Of a DNA stretch of 52,762 nucleotides, positions 1 through 8,804 are shown piece by piece (the first letter of the stretch is position 1; every line of letters begins with the position of its first letter). Source of the stretch: PWPS01 sp964573145 (lineage in GTDB: Bacteria > Patescibacteriota > Minisyncoccia > Minisyncoccales > PWPS01). A model generated the notes under the pieces. It ran no database searches, was not told the DNA's origin, and saw only the letters and a list, made by a program, of their open reading frames with translations. The stretch spans positions 1 through 52,762 of the forward strand of contig CAZNIM010000001.1 of NCBI GenBank assembly GCA_964573145.1. Direction: 5' to 3'. The position numbers were made by a program, and so were the translations under genes.

Positions 1-2
1 TT

Positions 3-71
3 ACACCCTTGATTGTAGAAATGATAGGTGTCGTTTCCAGCTTGACCGGGAATCTTTTCGTAAATGATTAA
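3..71 (+). CDS. C-terminal fragment of an unknown protein (truncated by window edge)
   Basis: An open frame enters from the left edge and ends at a TAA at 69-71. The 22 visible residues (TPLIVEMIGVVSSLTGNLFVND) are fairly hydrophobic. Nothing identifies a family. The gene, if real, would be transcribed toward the inverted repeat at 110-154, which could terminate it. A second open frame ends at 67, so the choice of frame is uncertain. Confidence 0.3.
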   Translation, partial: TPLIVEMIGVVSSLTGNLFVND

Positions 72-109
72 AAGTTAATGGTAACGAATTTTGATTTGTT
101 TTTTTGATT

Positions 110-154
110 AATATTTAAAAGTAAAACAAAGTACCGGTTTTACTTTTAAATATT
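110..154. repeat. Perfect 18-bp inverted repeat, AT-rich hairpin
   Basis: The left arm AATATTTAAAAGTAAAAC (110-127) is the exact reverse complement of the right arm (137-154), with a 9-nt spacer AAAGTACCG. There is no GC-rich core and no clean T-tract, so it is not a textbook terminator. It sits between an incoming gene and the permease, just upstream of the permease promoter, so it could be a terminator, a regulator-binding palindrome or both. Confidence 0.75.
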
Positions 155-180
155 GCTTATTTATTGTAATCTTATATAAG
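153..180 (+). promoter_or_regulatory. Possible promoter of the permease-exchanger-rmuC operon
   Basis: TTGCTT (153-158) and TATAAG (175-180) are separated by 16 bp and lie 25 bp before the permease ATG. The -35 box abuts the right arm of the inverted repeat. The hexamers are only moderate matches. Confidence 0.4.
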
Positions 181-205
181 TTGAACAATAAAAATAAAAA
201 ACAAG

Positions 206-1333
206 ATGAAATTCTTTTATGCGGTTTCGATACTTTCGGGAACGATGATCGGAGCGGGTCTTTTCGCCTTACCTTACATCACTACTCAGGTCGGAATTGA
301 AGTTATATTACTTTATTTTCTTTTTTTGGGAGCGATTTCAATAGCGATACATCATTTTTTCGGTGAGGTCGCTTTAAGAACCGAGGACAATTTGAGGTTG
401 CCGAGTTTTGCCGGGATTCATCTCGGGTCATGGGCTAAAAAATTAACTACTTGCACCGGTATTATCGGCCTTTCTGGGTCGATTTTAGCTTATATAATAT
501 TGGGAGGAGAGTTTTTATCGGGAATTTTTAGCTCCAGTCTGGGAGGTGGTCCTTTTGAATATTCTTTGGTTTATTGGGCGGTAGGGGCGGCCTTTATATT
601 TTTTGGAATCAAGGCGATTGAGAAGGTTGAATTTTTAGGGATTGCCGGATTTTTAATGGTTCTGTTTTTGATTTTAATAAGAGGCTGGTCGAATATTGAC
701 CCGAATACTTTTTTAGAGGTGGGCGAGGGTTTTCAAGGAAATCTTTTTCTTCCATACGGAGCGATACTTTTTTCTCTTTGGGGGGCGGCCCTGATTCCCG
801 AAGTGGAAGAGAAATTGAGTGGTCAAAAAGAAAAACTGAAATGGGTCGGCCCGACCGGGGTCGGTTTGGCGATTATAATTTATCTTTTTTTCATATTCGT
901 GGTTGTGGGTATATCGGGGATGGAGACTTCCGAGGAGGGGATTTTAGGGCTTATGAATCAGCTGGATAACGGAGTTATCGGTTTAGCTTTGATTTTCGGA
1001 ATATTGGCCACCTTTACATCTTTTATAACTTTGGGTCTTACCTTGAAGAAGATATTGTGGTTTGATTTGGGGTTGTCGGAGATGATCTCTTGGGCGGTGG
1101 TTACTTTTATTCCCATTTCAGCTTTTGTTTTCGGAGTTGATAATTACATACAGGTAATTACTTTTGTCGGAACGATGCTTTTGGCGATTGACGCCACTCT
1201 GATAACTTTAATGTATCAAAAATATAAACCGGCCAAATATAAATTCTTGACTTACCCGATTATTTTCGTCTTCGTTCTGGGAATAATCTACAATATAGCT
1301 TATAATAAAGAAGTTATATTAAGTATATTTTAA
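206..1333 (+). CDS. Amino-acid permease, aromatic/tryptophan-type APC family
   Basis: A 375-residue integral membrane protein with about ten hydrophobic segments. It opens with SGTMIGAGLFALPY, the unwound first-helix signature shared by aromatic and hydroxy amino-acid permeases (Trp_Tyr_perm / Aa_trans clan), where the Gly-rich break binds the amino acid. Substrate cannot be read from sequence. No Shine-Dalgarno is seen before the ATG. Its stop overlaps the next start (TAATG), so it is probably translated together with the exchanger. Amino-acid uptake fits a host-dependent or scavenging life, but that is inference. Confidence 0.75.
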   Translation: MKFFYAVSILSGTMIGAGLFALPYITTQVGIEVILLYFLFLGAISIAIHHFFGEVALRTEDNLRLPSFAGIHLGSWAKKLTTCTGIIGLSGSILAYIILGGEFLSGIFSSSLGGGPFEYSLVYWAVGAAFIFFGIKAIEKVEFLGIAGFLMVLFLILIRGWSNIDPNTFLEVGEGFQGNLFLPYGAILFSLWGAALIPEVEEKLSGQKEKLKWVGPTGVGLAIIIYLFFIFVVVGISGMETSEEGILGLMNQLDNGVIGLALIFGILATFTSFITLGLTLKKILWFDLGLSEMISWAVVTFIPISAFVFGVDNYIQVITFVGTMLLAIDATLITLMYQKYKPAKYKFLTYPIIFVFVLGIIYNIAYNKEVILSIF

Positions 1334-2298
1334 TGCCTTTTTTCGAAATAGCGATATTCATTTTATCCTGTTTGGCGATTATAGTCTCCAGCAGATGGGT
1401 GATAGATTCTTTATCCGCCTTGGCCAGATCGCTCGGCTGGAAGGAGTTCGTTGTCGCTTTTTTTACTGTTTCTTTGGGGGCGGTTCTCCCCGAATTGACT
1501 ATAGGAGTCCGGGCCGCGATTGAAGGAATACCGGAGCTCTCTTTGGGAAATATCATCGGACAAAATATTATTCTTTTGACTTTTTCGGTTGCCGTTTGCA
1601 CTTTGGTGGTAAAAGGTATTATTGTTCAGTCGCGGACAGTCAGATCGGGAACCGCCTTTGCCGCTTTTTCGGTAATGCTACCCTTTATCCTTCTTCATGA
1701 CGGGAGGTTGAGCAGAATGAACGGTCTTTTTTTGATCGGGGTTTTCTTTCTTTACGTTTATTGGATGTTCGGGAAAGAGGATAGATTTGTAAAAGAGTAT
1801 GAGGAAGAACCCAAAAATATTAAAAAGAAAAGCGATTACGTTAAACAAGTTTTAAAACTGATCGGAGCTTTTCTAATAGTTATTTTTTCCGCCGAAGGGA
1901 TAATATATTCGGCTAAGGAGTTCGCTTTTCTGTTGGATGTCCCCGAGGCGCTGGTCGGTATTTTGCTCGTCGGGGCGGGAGTAGCTCTGCCGGAGATATA
2001 CTTTTCGCTCAGATTGGCTACCAAGGGCAGATCGTGGATGATTTTGGGAGGGATAACCGGTGCGGTGGCGATGTCTTCAACTTTGGTATTGGGAGTAGTA
2101 ACGATAATTAATCCGATAACGATTGATAACTTCGCTCCTTATTCGATAAGTAGAGCCTTTTTAATATTTGCCGGGATTATTTTATGGCTCTTTACCAGAA
2201 CCAGCAACAGACTAACCAGAAAAGAGGCTTTTGTTCTCTTTTTCATCTATTTCGGCTTTCTCTTTTCTGAGCTTTTATTCGGACAACTCTTCTTATAA
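1333..2298 (+). CDS. Sodium/calcium exchanger-family (CaCA) membrane protein
   Basis: A 321-residue membrane protein built from two homologous halves. The first alpha repeat carries GAVLPELTIGVRAA and GNIIGQNI; the second, near residue 215, carries VGAGVALPEIYFSLRLA and GGITGAVAMSS. These match the GTSLPE and GNVVGSN motifs of CaCA antiporters, whose acidic residues bind the cation. The second repeat is more degenerate (GITGAV instead of G-N-V-x-G-S-N), so ion choice may differ. The start codon shares one base with the permease stop. The family exchanges Ca2+ or K+ for Na+ or H+ at the inner membrane. Confidence 0.82.
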   Translation: MPFFEIAIFILSCLAIIVSSRWVIDSLSALARSLGWKEFVVAFFTVSLGAVLPELTIGVRAAIEGIPELSLGNIIGQNIILLTFSVAVCTLVVKGIIVQSRTVRSGTAFAAFSVMLPFILLHDGRLSRMNGLFLIGVFFLYVYWMFGKEDRFVKEYEEEPKNIKKKSDYVKQVLKLIGAFLIVIFSAEGIIYSAKEFAFLLDVPEALVGILLVGAGVALPEIYFSLRLATKGRSWMILGGITGAVAMSSTLVLGVVTIINPITIDNFAPYSISRAFLIFAGIILWLFTRTSNRLTRKEAFVLFFIYFGFLFSELLFGQLFL

Positions 2299-2300
2299 TT

Positions 2301-3293
2301 ATGGATCTAATTTTTATTTTGATTTTAATAATCGTTTTCGGAGCCGCCTTCGGCTTTTTGTTTTACAGAAATACTAAAAATGAATTGGAGCGAGAAAGAA
2401 GATTGCGGGATATGGAATCGAATATCAGCAAACTGATAAGTGAGCAATTAAAAGAGATGAGAGGGACGGTCGACGGAACTTCGCAAGCAATGAATAAACA
2501 GATCAAGTCCTTTACCACCGAAACTGAAAAATTAAGAAGTGAATTGAATCAAATTCAAGAAGCGATGGAAAACGTTACTTCTTTTCAAGAATTTTTTACC
2601 TCTCCCAAGGCGAGGGGGGAGTGGGGCGAGGCCAGCTTGGAGCATATCTTGGGTGAATATTTTCCTTCCGAACTGTATAAAACCCAACATATGTTTAAAA
2701 GCGGGGAACAGGTCGATGCCGTATTAAAGCTTCCCAATGAAAAGTTTTTACCGATAGATTCAAAGTTTCCTTTTGACAATTACAGAAAGATGATCGAAAC
2801 CGAAAGGGAAGACGACAGAGATAAAGCGAGAAAGAGATTTCTAAAAGACGCCAAAATGAAGATAACCGATATCGCCAATAAATATATTCTTCCTTCCGAA
2901 GGAACCGTTGAATTCGCCATAATGTATATTCCGGCCGAGGCGGTCTATTATGAAATTAACATGAGCAAGGATATAGATGTAGTCGAGTACGCTCGCGAAA
3001 AAAAGGTTATTTTGGCTTCTCCGAACACTATATTTTTAACTTTGAAAGCGGTTGAACACTGGTTTAGAGATACACAGATATCAAGAAAAACTCAAGAGAT
3101 AATTAAAAATATTTCTCGAATAGAAAAAGATTCACATAAGCTGAGAGATGATTTCAGGAAGCTGGGCAAGCATCTTTCCAATGCCAGATCGGCCTATGAG
3201 AGTTCGGAAAAAAGATTAAATTTAATGGGGGATAAAGTTGAAAGATTAACCGAAAAAGAAGTTGATTTTTTAGAAGAAAAGGAAGAGGATTAA
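2301..3293 (+). CDS. rmuC: DNA recombination protein RmuC
   Basis: A 330-residue protein with an N-terminal membrane anchor (residues 3-22), a coiled coil of roughly 60 residues, and the RmuC core beginning near TSPKARGEWGEASLEHIL and including DAVLKLP, PIDSKFPFDNY and IMYIPAEAVYYE. RmuC is linked to limiting recombination at inverted repeats, and its core has a nuclease-like fold. The C-terminus returns to coiled coil. It starts two bases after the exchanger stop, so it belongs to the same operon. Length is a little short for the family. Confidence 0.92.
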   Translation: MDLIFILILIIVFGAAFGFLFYRNTKNELERERRLRDMESNISKLISEQLKEMRGTVDGTSQAMNKQIKSFTTETEKLRSELNQIQEAMENVTSFQEFFTSPKARGEWGEASLEHILGEYFPSELYKTQHMFKSGEQVDAVLKLPNEKFLPIDSKFPFDNYRKMIETEREDDRDKARKRFLKDAKMKITDIANKYILPSEGTVEFAIMYIPAEAVYYEINMSKDIDVVEYAREKKVILASPNTIFLTLKAVEHWFRDTQISRKTQEIIKNISRIEKDSHKLRDDFRKLGKHLSNARSAYESSEKRLNLMGDKVERLTEKEVDFLEEKEED

Positions 3294-3297
3294 ATAT

Positions 3298-3326
3298 TTG
3301 CTTAAATTTTGCTTTTCTGGTAGAAT
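3298..3326 (+). promoter_or_regulatory. Promoter of rplU
   Basis: TTGCTT (3298-3303) and TAGAAT (3321-3326) are separated by 17 bp. The ATG of rplU lies 36 bp further on, giving a short leader that contains TAAGGAA. The -35 box begins just after the rmuC stop. Confidence 0.7.
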
Positions 3327-3362
3327 AATTCACGTAACTTTAAGGAATAAGTAAAGAAAAAT

Positions 3363-3677
3363 ATGTTTGCAGTAATTAAAACCGGTGGAAAACAATACGA
3401 AGTTTCAAAAGGAGATGTAATCGAAATCGAAAAACTCGACAAAGAAGAGGGTAGTGAGGTCGTCTTCGACGAGGTTTTGCTGGTAAAAGACAAAAAAGCT
3501 TTAATCGGCAAGCCGACGGTAGAAGGAGCAAAGGTAGTCGGGGAAGTGGTTGAGCAGGGAAGAGGGGAAAAGAAGATAGTTTTCAAATACAAGCCCAAGA
3601 AGAGACAGAGAAAAAAGAAAGGACACAGACAACCCTTTACCAGAGTAAAGATAAAAGAGATATCCGTTAGCTCTTAA
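3363..3677 (+). CDS. rplU: 50S ribosomal protein L21
   Basis: A 104-residue protein, the normal L21 length. It begins MFAVIKTGGKQYEVSKGD and ends with the basic KKGHRQPFTRVKI signature, both diagnostic for bL21, which binds 23S rRNA in the large subunit. It has its own promoter and a strong terminator directly after it, so it looks monocistronic. The usual partner rpmA (L27) does not follow; recR lies downstream on the opposite strand. Confidence 0.97.
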   Translation: MFAVIKTGGKQYEVSKGDVIEIEKLDKEEGSEVVFDEVLLVKDKKALIGKPTVEGAKVVGEVVEQGRGEKKIVFKYKPKKRQRKKKGHRQPFTRVKIKEISVSS

Positions 3678-3702
3678 TTTGGAATTCAAATTGACAATCT
3701 TT

Positions 3703-3727
3703 AAAACCGCCTCATTGGCGGTTTTTT
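3703..3727 (+). terminator. Intrinsic terminator after rplU
   Basis: AAAACCGCC (3703-3711), loop TCATT, GGCGGTTTT (3717-3725), then more T. It lies between the convergent rplU and recR genes and may work in both directions, although the T-run is better on the plus strand. Confidence 0.9.
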
Positions 3728-3751
3728 GATTATCGACGATAACTTGCTTTA

Positions 3752-4360
3752 TTATTTTCTTCCTTCCAGAGCGGAGGTGAGAGTGTCTTCGTCGGCATAT
3801 TCCAGTTCGCCACCGACGGGAAGTCCTTTGGCCAGCCTGGTTATCTTTAAGTCAAAATCATCCAGAACTCTTTTTACATAAAGGCCGGTTGCTTCTCCCT
3901 CGGTGGTCGGGTTGGTGGCAATTATAACCTCTTTGAAGTTTTCAAAATTCCATTTTTGAGGCTTTTCGATTCTTTCTTTGAGCTCTTTGGCTCTTATCTT
4001 TTTGATATCTTTTTTTCTGAGTGGACTGACGTTACCTCCCAGTATGAAGTAGTATCCGCGATATTTTTTAGTGTTTTCAATCGATATCAAGTCGGTTTCT
4101 CGTTCGACTATCGCCAACTGATTTTCTCTTGAACGATCCGAGCAGATCGAACAAAGTTCGTTTTCCACTTCCAAGCTGCGATAGCAGAATGAACAGTTGT
4201 GAACCGAGTCTTTGAGTTGGTGCAACTGATTTATCAGTCTTTCAATATCTTTCGAATCGGAATTTAAAAGATGAAAAGCGAAGCGAGTGGCGGTCTTTTT
4301 GCCGACCGTCGGAAAGGAAGTAAATATATTTATTAGATTTTTTATCGGTTCGGGATACAT
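3752..4360 (-). CDS. recR: Recombination mediator protein RecR
   Basis: A 202-residue protein with all RecR modules: an N-terminal helix-hairpin-helix (FPTVGKKTATRFAFHLL), a four-cysteine zinc finger (C56, C59, C70, C73), a TOPRIM domain (AIVERETDLISIE, IIATNPTTEGEATGLY) and the C-terminal RLAKGLPVGGELEYAD segment. It loads RecA at gaps together with RecF/RecO. Its ATG overlaps the dnaB stop (TGATG), so the two are translationally coupled, an unusual partner since recR more often follows dnaX. Confidence 0.97.
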   Translation of the reverse strand: MYPEPIKNLINIFTSFPTVGKKTATRFAFHLLNSDSKDIERLINQLHQLKDSVHNCSFCYRSLEVENELCSICSDRSRENQLAIVERETDLISIENTKKYRGYYFILGGNVSPLRKKDIKKIRAKELKERIEKPQKWNFENFKEVIIATNPTTEGEATGLYVKRVLDDFDLKITRLAKGLPVGGELEYADEDTLTSALEGRK

Positions 4361-5718
4361 CAGTTTTCGGAATAGCGTTTATCCAAGCTTTGGAAGGTGG
4401 TCGTTTCTTCATCGAAGTAGAGCTCAACTTTACCGGTTGGTCCGTTTCTATGTTTGGCGACGAAGATATCGGTAATATTTTTTCTTTCGGTATCATCTCG
4501 GTAATAACCCTCTCTATACATCAGTAAAACGACGTCGGCGTCTTGCTCCAAAGCACCGGTTTCTCTCAAGTCCGAGAGACGTGGAATCTGCGGAGTTCTT
4601 TTTTCGACCGCTCTCGATAACTGAGAGAGGGCGATAACCGGTATATTCAGCTCTTTAGCTAATGATTTTAGAGACCTCGATATCTCGGTCATCTGATGAA
4701 CCATCGAATTGAAATTCGATCTCGGCTGAATCAATTGAAGATAGTCGATAACCAGCATTCCCAGACCCTTTTCCGCTTGGAGTCTTCTGGCCATTGCCCT
4801 CATCTGCATTATGTTGAAGGAGCTCTTATCTTCTACGTAAATTGGGACATCGACCAGCTGATCCATGGCTTCTTGAATTCTGGTGAAGTCGTTAACTTTT
4901 CCTTTGGTTGAAAGCTTACCGTTTCTTATCTTTGAAAGGCCGACTCCGGAAACGGTGGACAATAATTTATCGGTTATCTGGTCGGCTGACATTTCCAGAC
5001 TGAATATTCCGACCGGAACTTGATTTTTCATGGCTGCATTTTGAGCAAAATTAAAAGCCAAAGAAGATTTACCCATGCTCGGGCGAGCAGCTAAGATTAT
5101 TAAATCCGATTTTTGGAAACCGGAAAGAAGAAAATCGAGACTCGGAAATCCGCTCGGAACTCCACGCGTATCCTCGTCTTGCTTGGATAGGCGGTCGATT
5201 CTTTCAAAAGCTTCTTCGAGCGAATCACCGATCTTGGTAAATTGATTTCGTAAAGAACTTTTACTTATATTGAATATCTTTTGCTCGGCTTGGTCCAAAA
5301 TCTCTTCAACGTCCTGATCTTCGTTGTAGCCACTCAAGCTTATCTCTTGACCGGCTTTAATCATTTCCCGTAAAATTCTCTTCTTTTGAACTATATGAGC
5401 GCATTCCGCAACATGGCTCGATGTCGGAACCGAGTTAACCAGTTCGGTCAGATAACTGCTTCCCCCCACCTTTTCGAGAAGCTCCTTTTCTTCGAGACGG
5501 TTGGATACCGATATCAAGTCTATTGATCCGGAACGCTCAACTATATCGACCATCGCCTGGTATATTTCACGATGATTATTTTCATAAAAATCCTTTACTT
5601 GAAAAAAGTCGATTATCTTAAAGATGGCTTCTTTATCCATCATCAAACCTCCGAGAATCGATTTTTCGGCATCGATGTTTCGAGGCGGTAGTTTTTCGGG
5701 AAATTCTTCTTTAGCCAT
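4360..5718 (-). CDS. dnaB: Replicative DNA helicase DnaB
   Basis: A 452-residue hexameric helicase. The N-terminal DnaB domain (PPRNIDAEKSILGGLM) is followed by a linker and the RecA-like motor with Walker A ARPSMGKSS (211-219), the B motif LGMLVIDYLQLI, and SLKSLAKELNIPVIALSQLSR. It unwinds DNA at the fork. It sits between cysS (one base upstream) and recR (overlapping) in a three-gene minus-strand operon. No intein is present. Confidence 0.97.
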   Translation of the reverse strand: MAKEEFPEKLPPRNIDAEKSILGGLMMDKEAIFKIIDFFQVKDFYENNHREIYQAMVDIVERSGSIDLISVSNRLEEKELLEKVGGSSYLTELVNSVPTSSHVAECAHIVQKKRILREMIKAGQEISLSGYNEDQDVEEILDQAEQKIFNISKSSLRNQFTKIGDSLEEAFERIDRLSKQDEDTRGVPSGFPSLDFLLSGFQKSDLIILAARPSMGKSSLAFNFAQNAAMKNQVPVGIFSLEMSADQITDKLLSTVSGVGLSKIRNGKLSTKGKVNDFTRIQEAMDQLVDVPIYVEDKSSFNIMQMRAMARRLQAEKGLGMLVIDYLQLIQPRSNFNSMVHQMTEISRSLKSLAKELNIPVIALSQLSRAVEKRTPQIPRLSDLRETGALEQDADVVLLMYREGYYRDDTERKNITDIFVAKHRNGPTGKVELYFDEETTTFQSLDKRYSEN

Positions 5719-5719
5719 C

Positions 5720-7069
5720 TTATTTTTTTATTATTTTATAACCGCTTGGGGAATCTTTTACGCCGTATCCTTTTTCTTCCATTTTTTTTCTCAACTTATC
5801 GGCTTCATCGTATTGACCGTCTTTACGCATCTTTTCTCTCTCTTTTGCCAGCTTTACAATCTCTTCCGGAATCGTATCTTTTTTTGCAAGGTCAAGGCCG
5901 AGAAGATTATCGAAGTCGATTATTGTAGCTTTTTTCAGATCATCGGGAATGCTTTCATCTTTAAGCAGTTTCCAAGCTACTTCCAGGGCGCGAGGAGTGT
6001 TCAGGTCGTCATTTATCGCTTCCAAAAATTCTTGTTCATACTTTTTGGAAATTTTTTCTCCCGGAGGAGATTCCGGCACACGAGCTCTCATTTTTTTAAG
6101 TGAATTTTCAGCCCCATCAAGAGCCTCGACTGAAAAGTTGAGTTTGCTTCTGTAGTGAGCATTAATACAAAGGTATCGATAAGCCAAAGCGGTGGAGATC
6201 TCTTTTACGTCCGCGAGCGTATGAAAGTTGCCCTTTGATTTCGACATTTTGGAATCTTTAACCACTAAGAATTCACCGTGCATCCAGAATCGAGCCGGAT
6301 TTTTACCGTAAGCGGCTTCCGCTTGAGCTATTTCGTTGGGGTGATGAATTTCGATATGGTCTATTCCTCCACAATGAATGTCAAAAGGGATTCCGAGATA
6401 CTTCTCAGCCATAACGACACATTCGGTATGCCAGCCGGGAAATCCGACTCCCCAGGGAGAATCCCATTCCATTTGCCGAACCCCTTCCTCTTCGGAGAAT
6501 TTCCATAAAGCGAAGTCGGTTGGATTTTTCTTTCCTTTTATCTCTACTCTTTTTCCGGCTTCTATGTCTTGCAAGTTGGCCATCTCTCCGTAGTTTTCCA
6601 GCTTGGAGCTGTCAAAATAAAGACCGTCGGATATTTTGTAGGTAAAACCTTTTTCTTCCAATATTTTTATAAGTTCAATTTGCTCTTCTATCGTTTCGGT
6701 CGCTTTTACATAAGTGTCGGGCGGGAGAATATTCAGGTCGGAAACATCTTCTTTGAATTTTTCGGTGTAAAAACGGGTAAGCTCCCAAGCATCCATATTT
6801 TTTTCTCGAGCTCGTTTTTCCACCTTGTCTTCACCACCGTCGTCATCCGAAACCAGGTGACCGACGTCGGTGATGTTCATAACGTGATTTACCTGATAGT
6901 TATTATAAAGAAGAGTTCTTTTCAAGACGTCTTCAAAGATGTAGGTCTTTAAATTTCCGATATGAGCATAGTCGTAAACCGTCGGCCCACAAGTATAAAG
7001 ACGAACTTCATCTTTCAGAGGCTCGAAGGCTTCTTTTTTTCTGGTTTTGCTGTTATAAAGAGTAATCAT
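5720..7069 (-). CDS. cysS: Cysteinyl-tRNA synthetase
   Basis: A 449-residue class I synthetase charging tRNA-Cys. Visible motifs are YTCGPTVYDYAHIGN (zinc Cys27 and the HIGH-type signature HIGN), GWHTECVVMAEKYLG, HPNEIAQAEA (zinc ligands) and the KMSKS loop DSKMSKSKGN near residue 273. The C-terminal anticodon region ends KMEEKGYGVKDSPSG. A TATAAT box ends only 6 bp before the ATG and no Shine-Dalgarno is visible, so translation is probably leaderless. It leads the cysS-dnaB-recR operon. Confidence 0.97.
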   Translation of the reverse strand: MITLYNSKTRKKEAFEPLKDEVRLYTCGPTVYDYAHIGNLKTYIFEDVLKRTLLYNNYQVNHVMNITDVGHLVSDDDGGEDKVEKRAREKNMDAWELTRFYTEKFKEDVSDLNILPPDTYVKATETIEEQIELIKILEEKGFTYKISDGLYFDSSKLENYGEMANLQDIEAGKRVEIKGKKNPTDFALWKFSEEEGVRQMEWDSPWGVGFPGWHTECVVMAEKYLGIPFDIHCGGIDHIEIHHPNEIAQAEAAYGKNPARFWMHGEFLVVKDSKMSKSKGNFHTLADVKEISTALAYRYLCINAHYRSKLNFSVEALDGAENSLKKMRARVPESPPGEKISKKYEQEFLEAINDDLNTPRALEVAWKLLKDESIPDDLKKATIIDFDNLLGLDLAKKDTIPEEIVKLAKEREKMRKDGQYDEADKLRKKMEEKGYGVKDSPSGYKIIKK

Positions 7070-7075
7070 AGTGTA

Positions 7076-7081
7076 ATTATA
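7076..7081 (-). promoter_or_regulatory. -10 box of the cysS-dnaB-recR operon
   Basis: On the minus strand TATAAT is followed by TACACT and then the cysS ATG, which places the expected transcription start on or next to the start codon. No good -35 is seen. The promoter lies back to back with the plus-strand promoter at 7099-7126. Confidence 0.6.
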
Positions 7082-7098
7082 TTATCATAAAAATCATT

Positions 7099-7126
7099 TT
7101 GAATCCACGACAATTTATAGTAGAAT
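7099..7126 (+). promoter_or_regulatory. Promoter of the COG2426-dnaX operon
   Basis: TTGAAT (7099-7104) and TAGAAT (7121-7126) with 16 bp between them. The ATG begins 10 bp after the -10 box, implying a leader of only a few bases. Confidence 0.6.
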
Positions 7127-7135
7127 TAGGTCAGC

Positions 7136-7687
7136 ATGATTGAGCTGATACCGGAAATTCAAGTTTTCATAGTCTCTCTTCTACCGATTGCGGGGATTAG
7201 AGTTTCAATACCGTTGGGAGTATCGGTTTTGGGGTTGAGTTGGCAGCTCTCTTTTTTGATTTCTCTCTTGGGAGGGTTGGTGGTTCTGGTTTTTTTACTT
7301 CTTTTTTTAGAGCCGGTAACCGATTTGATCAGGTCGATATCCGGATTGGCCGATTCTGTTGCCGGAAAGATATTTGATAAAACACGACGTGAAAAAAAAG
7401 AGCAAGTTGAAAAATACGGATATCCGGCTTTGGCTCTGTTTACCGCCGTTCCTCTTCCTTTCAGTGGAGTGTGGACGGCTTGTTTGGTGACTTATCTTTT
7501 TGGACTGCAAAGAAAAAAAGCATTCGTAGCGATATTGATTGGAGCTCTGATATCGGCCGGTGCGGTGGTCGGACTTACCGTTACCGGAGAAACATTGGCC
7601 GAAAATGGAGGGTTGCGATTGGTGGGAGCGGTTCTTCTTGTAGCTTTAATTTATTATTATTCAAGTAACACAAAAAATAATGGGTAA
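7136..7687 (+). CDS. COG2426 small multidrug-export-like membrane protein
   Basis: A 183-residue membrane protein of the Sm_multidrug_ex family (COG2426). Signature segments are SLLPIAGIRVSIPLGVSVLG at the N-terminus and YGYPALALFTAVPLPFSGVW in the middle, with a final hydrophobic pair. The family name comes from an old annotation; its function is not established. It leads an operon and its last eight bases overlap dnaX. Confidence 0.82.
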   Translation: MIELIPEIQVFIVSLLPIAGIRVSIPLGVSVLGLSWQLSFLISLLGGLVVLVFLLLFLEPVTDLIRSISGLADSVAGKIFDKTRREKKEQVEKYGYPALALFTAVPLPFSGVWTACLVTYLFGLQRKKAFVAILIGALISAGAVVGLTVTGETLAENGGLRLVGAVLLVALIYYYSSNTKNNG

Positions 7688-8804
7688 ATTGGTTTTATAC
7701 AGAAAGTACAGACCCAAGAGTTTTTCGGACGTAATCGGACAGGATCACGTGGTCCGTACTTTGAAAAATGCGATAAAAAGCGACAATGTTTCTCATGCAT
7801 ACCTTTTTACCGGGCCGAGGGGAACGGGAAAGACGACGATGGCCAGACTTTTGGCAAAAGCGGTTAATTGTCTTGACGATTCCGATCCGGAACCGTGCAA
7901 CACTTGCTCGGCTTGTAAAACGATAGGGGACGGAAAAGCGGTTGATCTGATAGAGATCGATGCCGCTTCGCACCGAGGAATCGACGAGATAAGAGAATTG
8001 AGGGAAGGTATTAAATTTTCTCCGAACGAACTGAAATATAAAGTCTATATAATTGATGAAAGTCACCAACTGACAAGAGGAGCGGCCAATGCTCTTTTAA
8101 AGATATTGGAAGAAGCTCCGGAGCACGCCATTTTCGTCTTGGCGACCACCGAACCGCAAAAAATGATTCCGACGATAATCTCCAGATGCCAACGGTTTGA
8201 TTTTAAAAAATTAAACTTGAACGAAATAGTTAAAAAATTGGAGATAATTTTAAAAAAAGAGAAGATAAAAGCGAACAAGAAAACATTGGAAGCTATAGCT
8301 ACCGCTTCGGGGGGATCATTTCGAGATGCGGAGAGTCTTCTGGATCAAATTTTAACTTTTACCGATAAAGAGCTGAAAGAAGAAGACGTTAAAAATATAC
8401 TGGGTCTGGTGGAGGCCGAATATCTGGCGAATTTTGTTGATTATTTAATATCGGGGGAAAGATTGGAGGCGATAAATTATTTGGAAGATCTTTACCGGCA
8501 AGGGTTGGGACCGGAAGAGTTTCACGGTTCACTTTTGGAGTATTTAAGACAATTAATGATGGTTTCCATTTCCAAACCCGACTTGGCGGAAGGTGAGAAC
8601 CCGCTCGTTTCCGGATTAAAAGTTAAGTTTACGAAAGAAGAGATAGAAAAGCTGAAAAAACAGTCGGAAAAACTTGATCCGGAAAAAGTAAGAATAATGT
8701 TGGAGGTATTTTTGGAGGCCGGAAAGAGGATGGATTATTCTTCAATACCACAACTTCCTTTGGAGATGGCTATTGTTCAGTTAACCGATAATGATGAGTT
8801 TTAA
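7680..8804 (+). CDS. dnaX: DNA polymerase III subunit gamma (DnaX), clamp-loader core only
   Basis: A 374-residue AAA+ ATPase. It begins YRKYRPKSFSDVIGQDHV, has Walker A GPRGTGKT (45-52), zinc cysteines C64, C73, C76 and C79, the B motif VYIIDESHQLT, sensor LATTEPQKMIPTIISRCQRF and the collar domain. It loads the sliding clamp. The protein ends after domain III, so the tau-specific regions that bind DnaB and the polymerase are absent. It overlaps both neighbours in one operon. Confidence 0.96.
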   Translation: MGKLVLYRKYRPKSFSDVIGQDHVVRTLKNAIKSDNVSHAYLFTGPRGTGKTTMARLLAKAVNCLDDSDPEPCNTCSACKTIGDGKAVDLIEIDAASHRGIDEIRELREGIKFSPNELKYKVYIIDESHQLTRGAANALLKILEEAPEHAIFVLATTEPQKMIPTIISRCQRFDFKKLNLNEIVKKLEIILKKEKIKANKKTLEAIATASGGSFRDAESLLDQILTFTDKELKEEDVKNILGLVEAEYLANFVDYLISGERLEAINYLEDLYRQGLGPEEFHGSLLEYLRQLMMVSISKPDLAEGENPLVSGLKVKFTKEEIEKLKKQSEKLDPEKVRIMLEVFLEAGKRMDYSSIPQLPLEMAIVQLTDNDEF

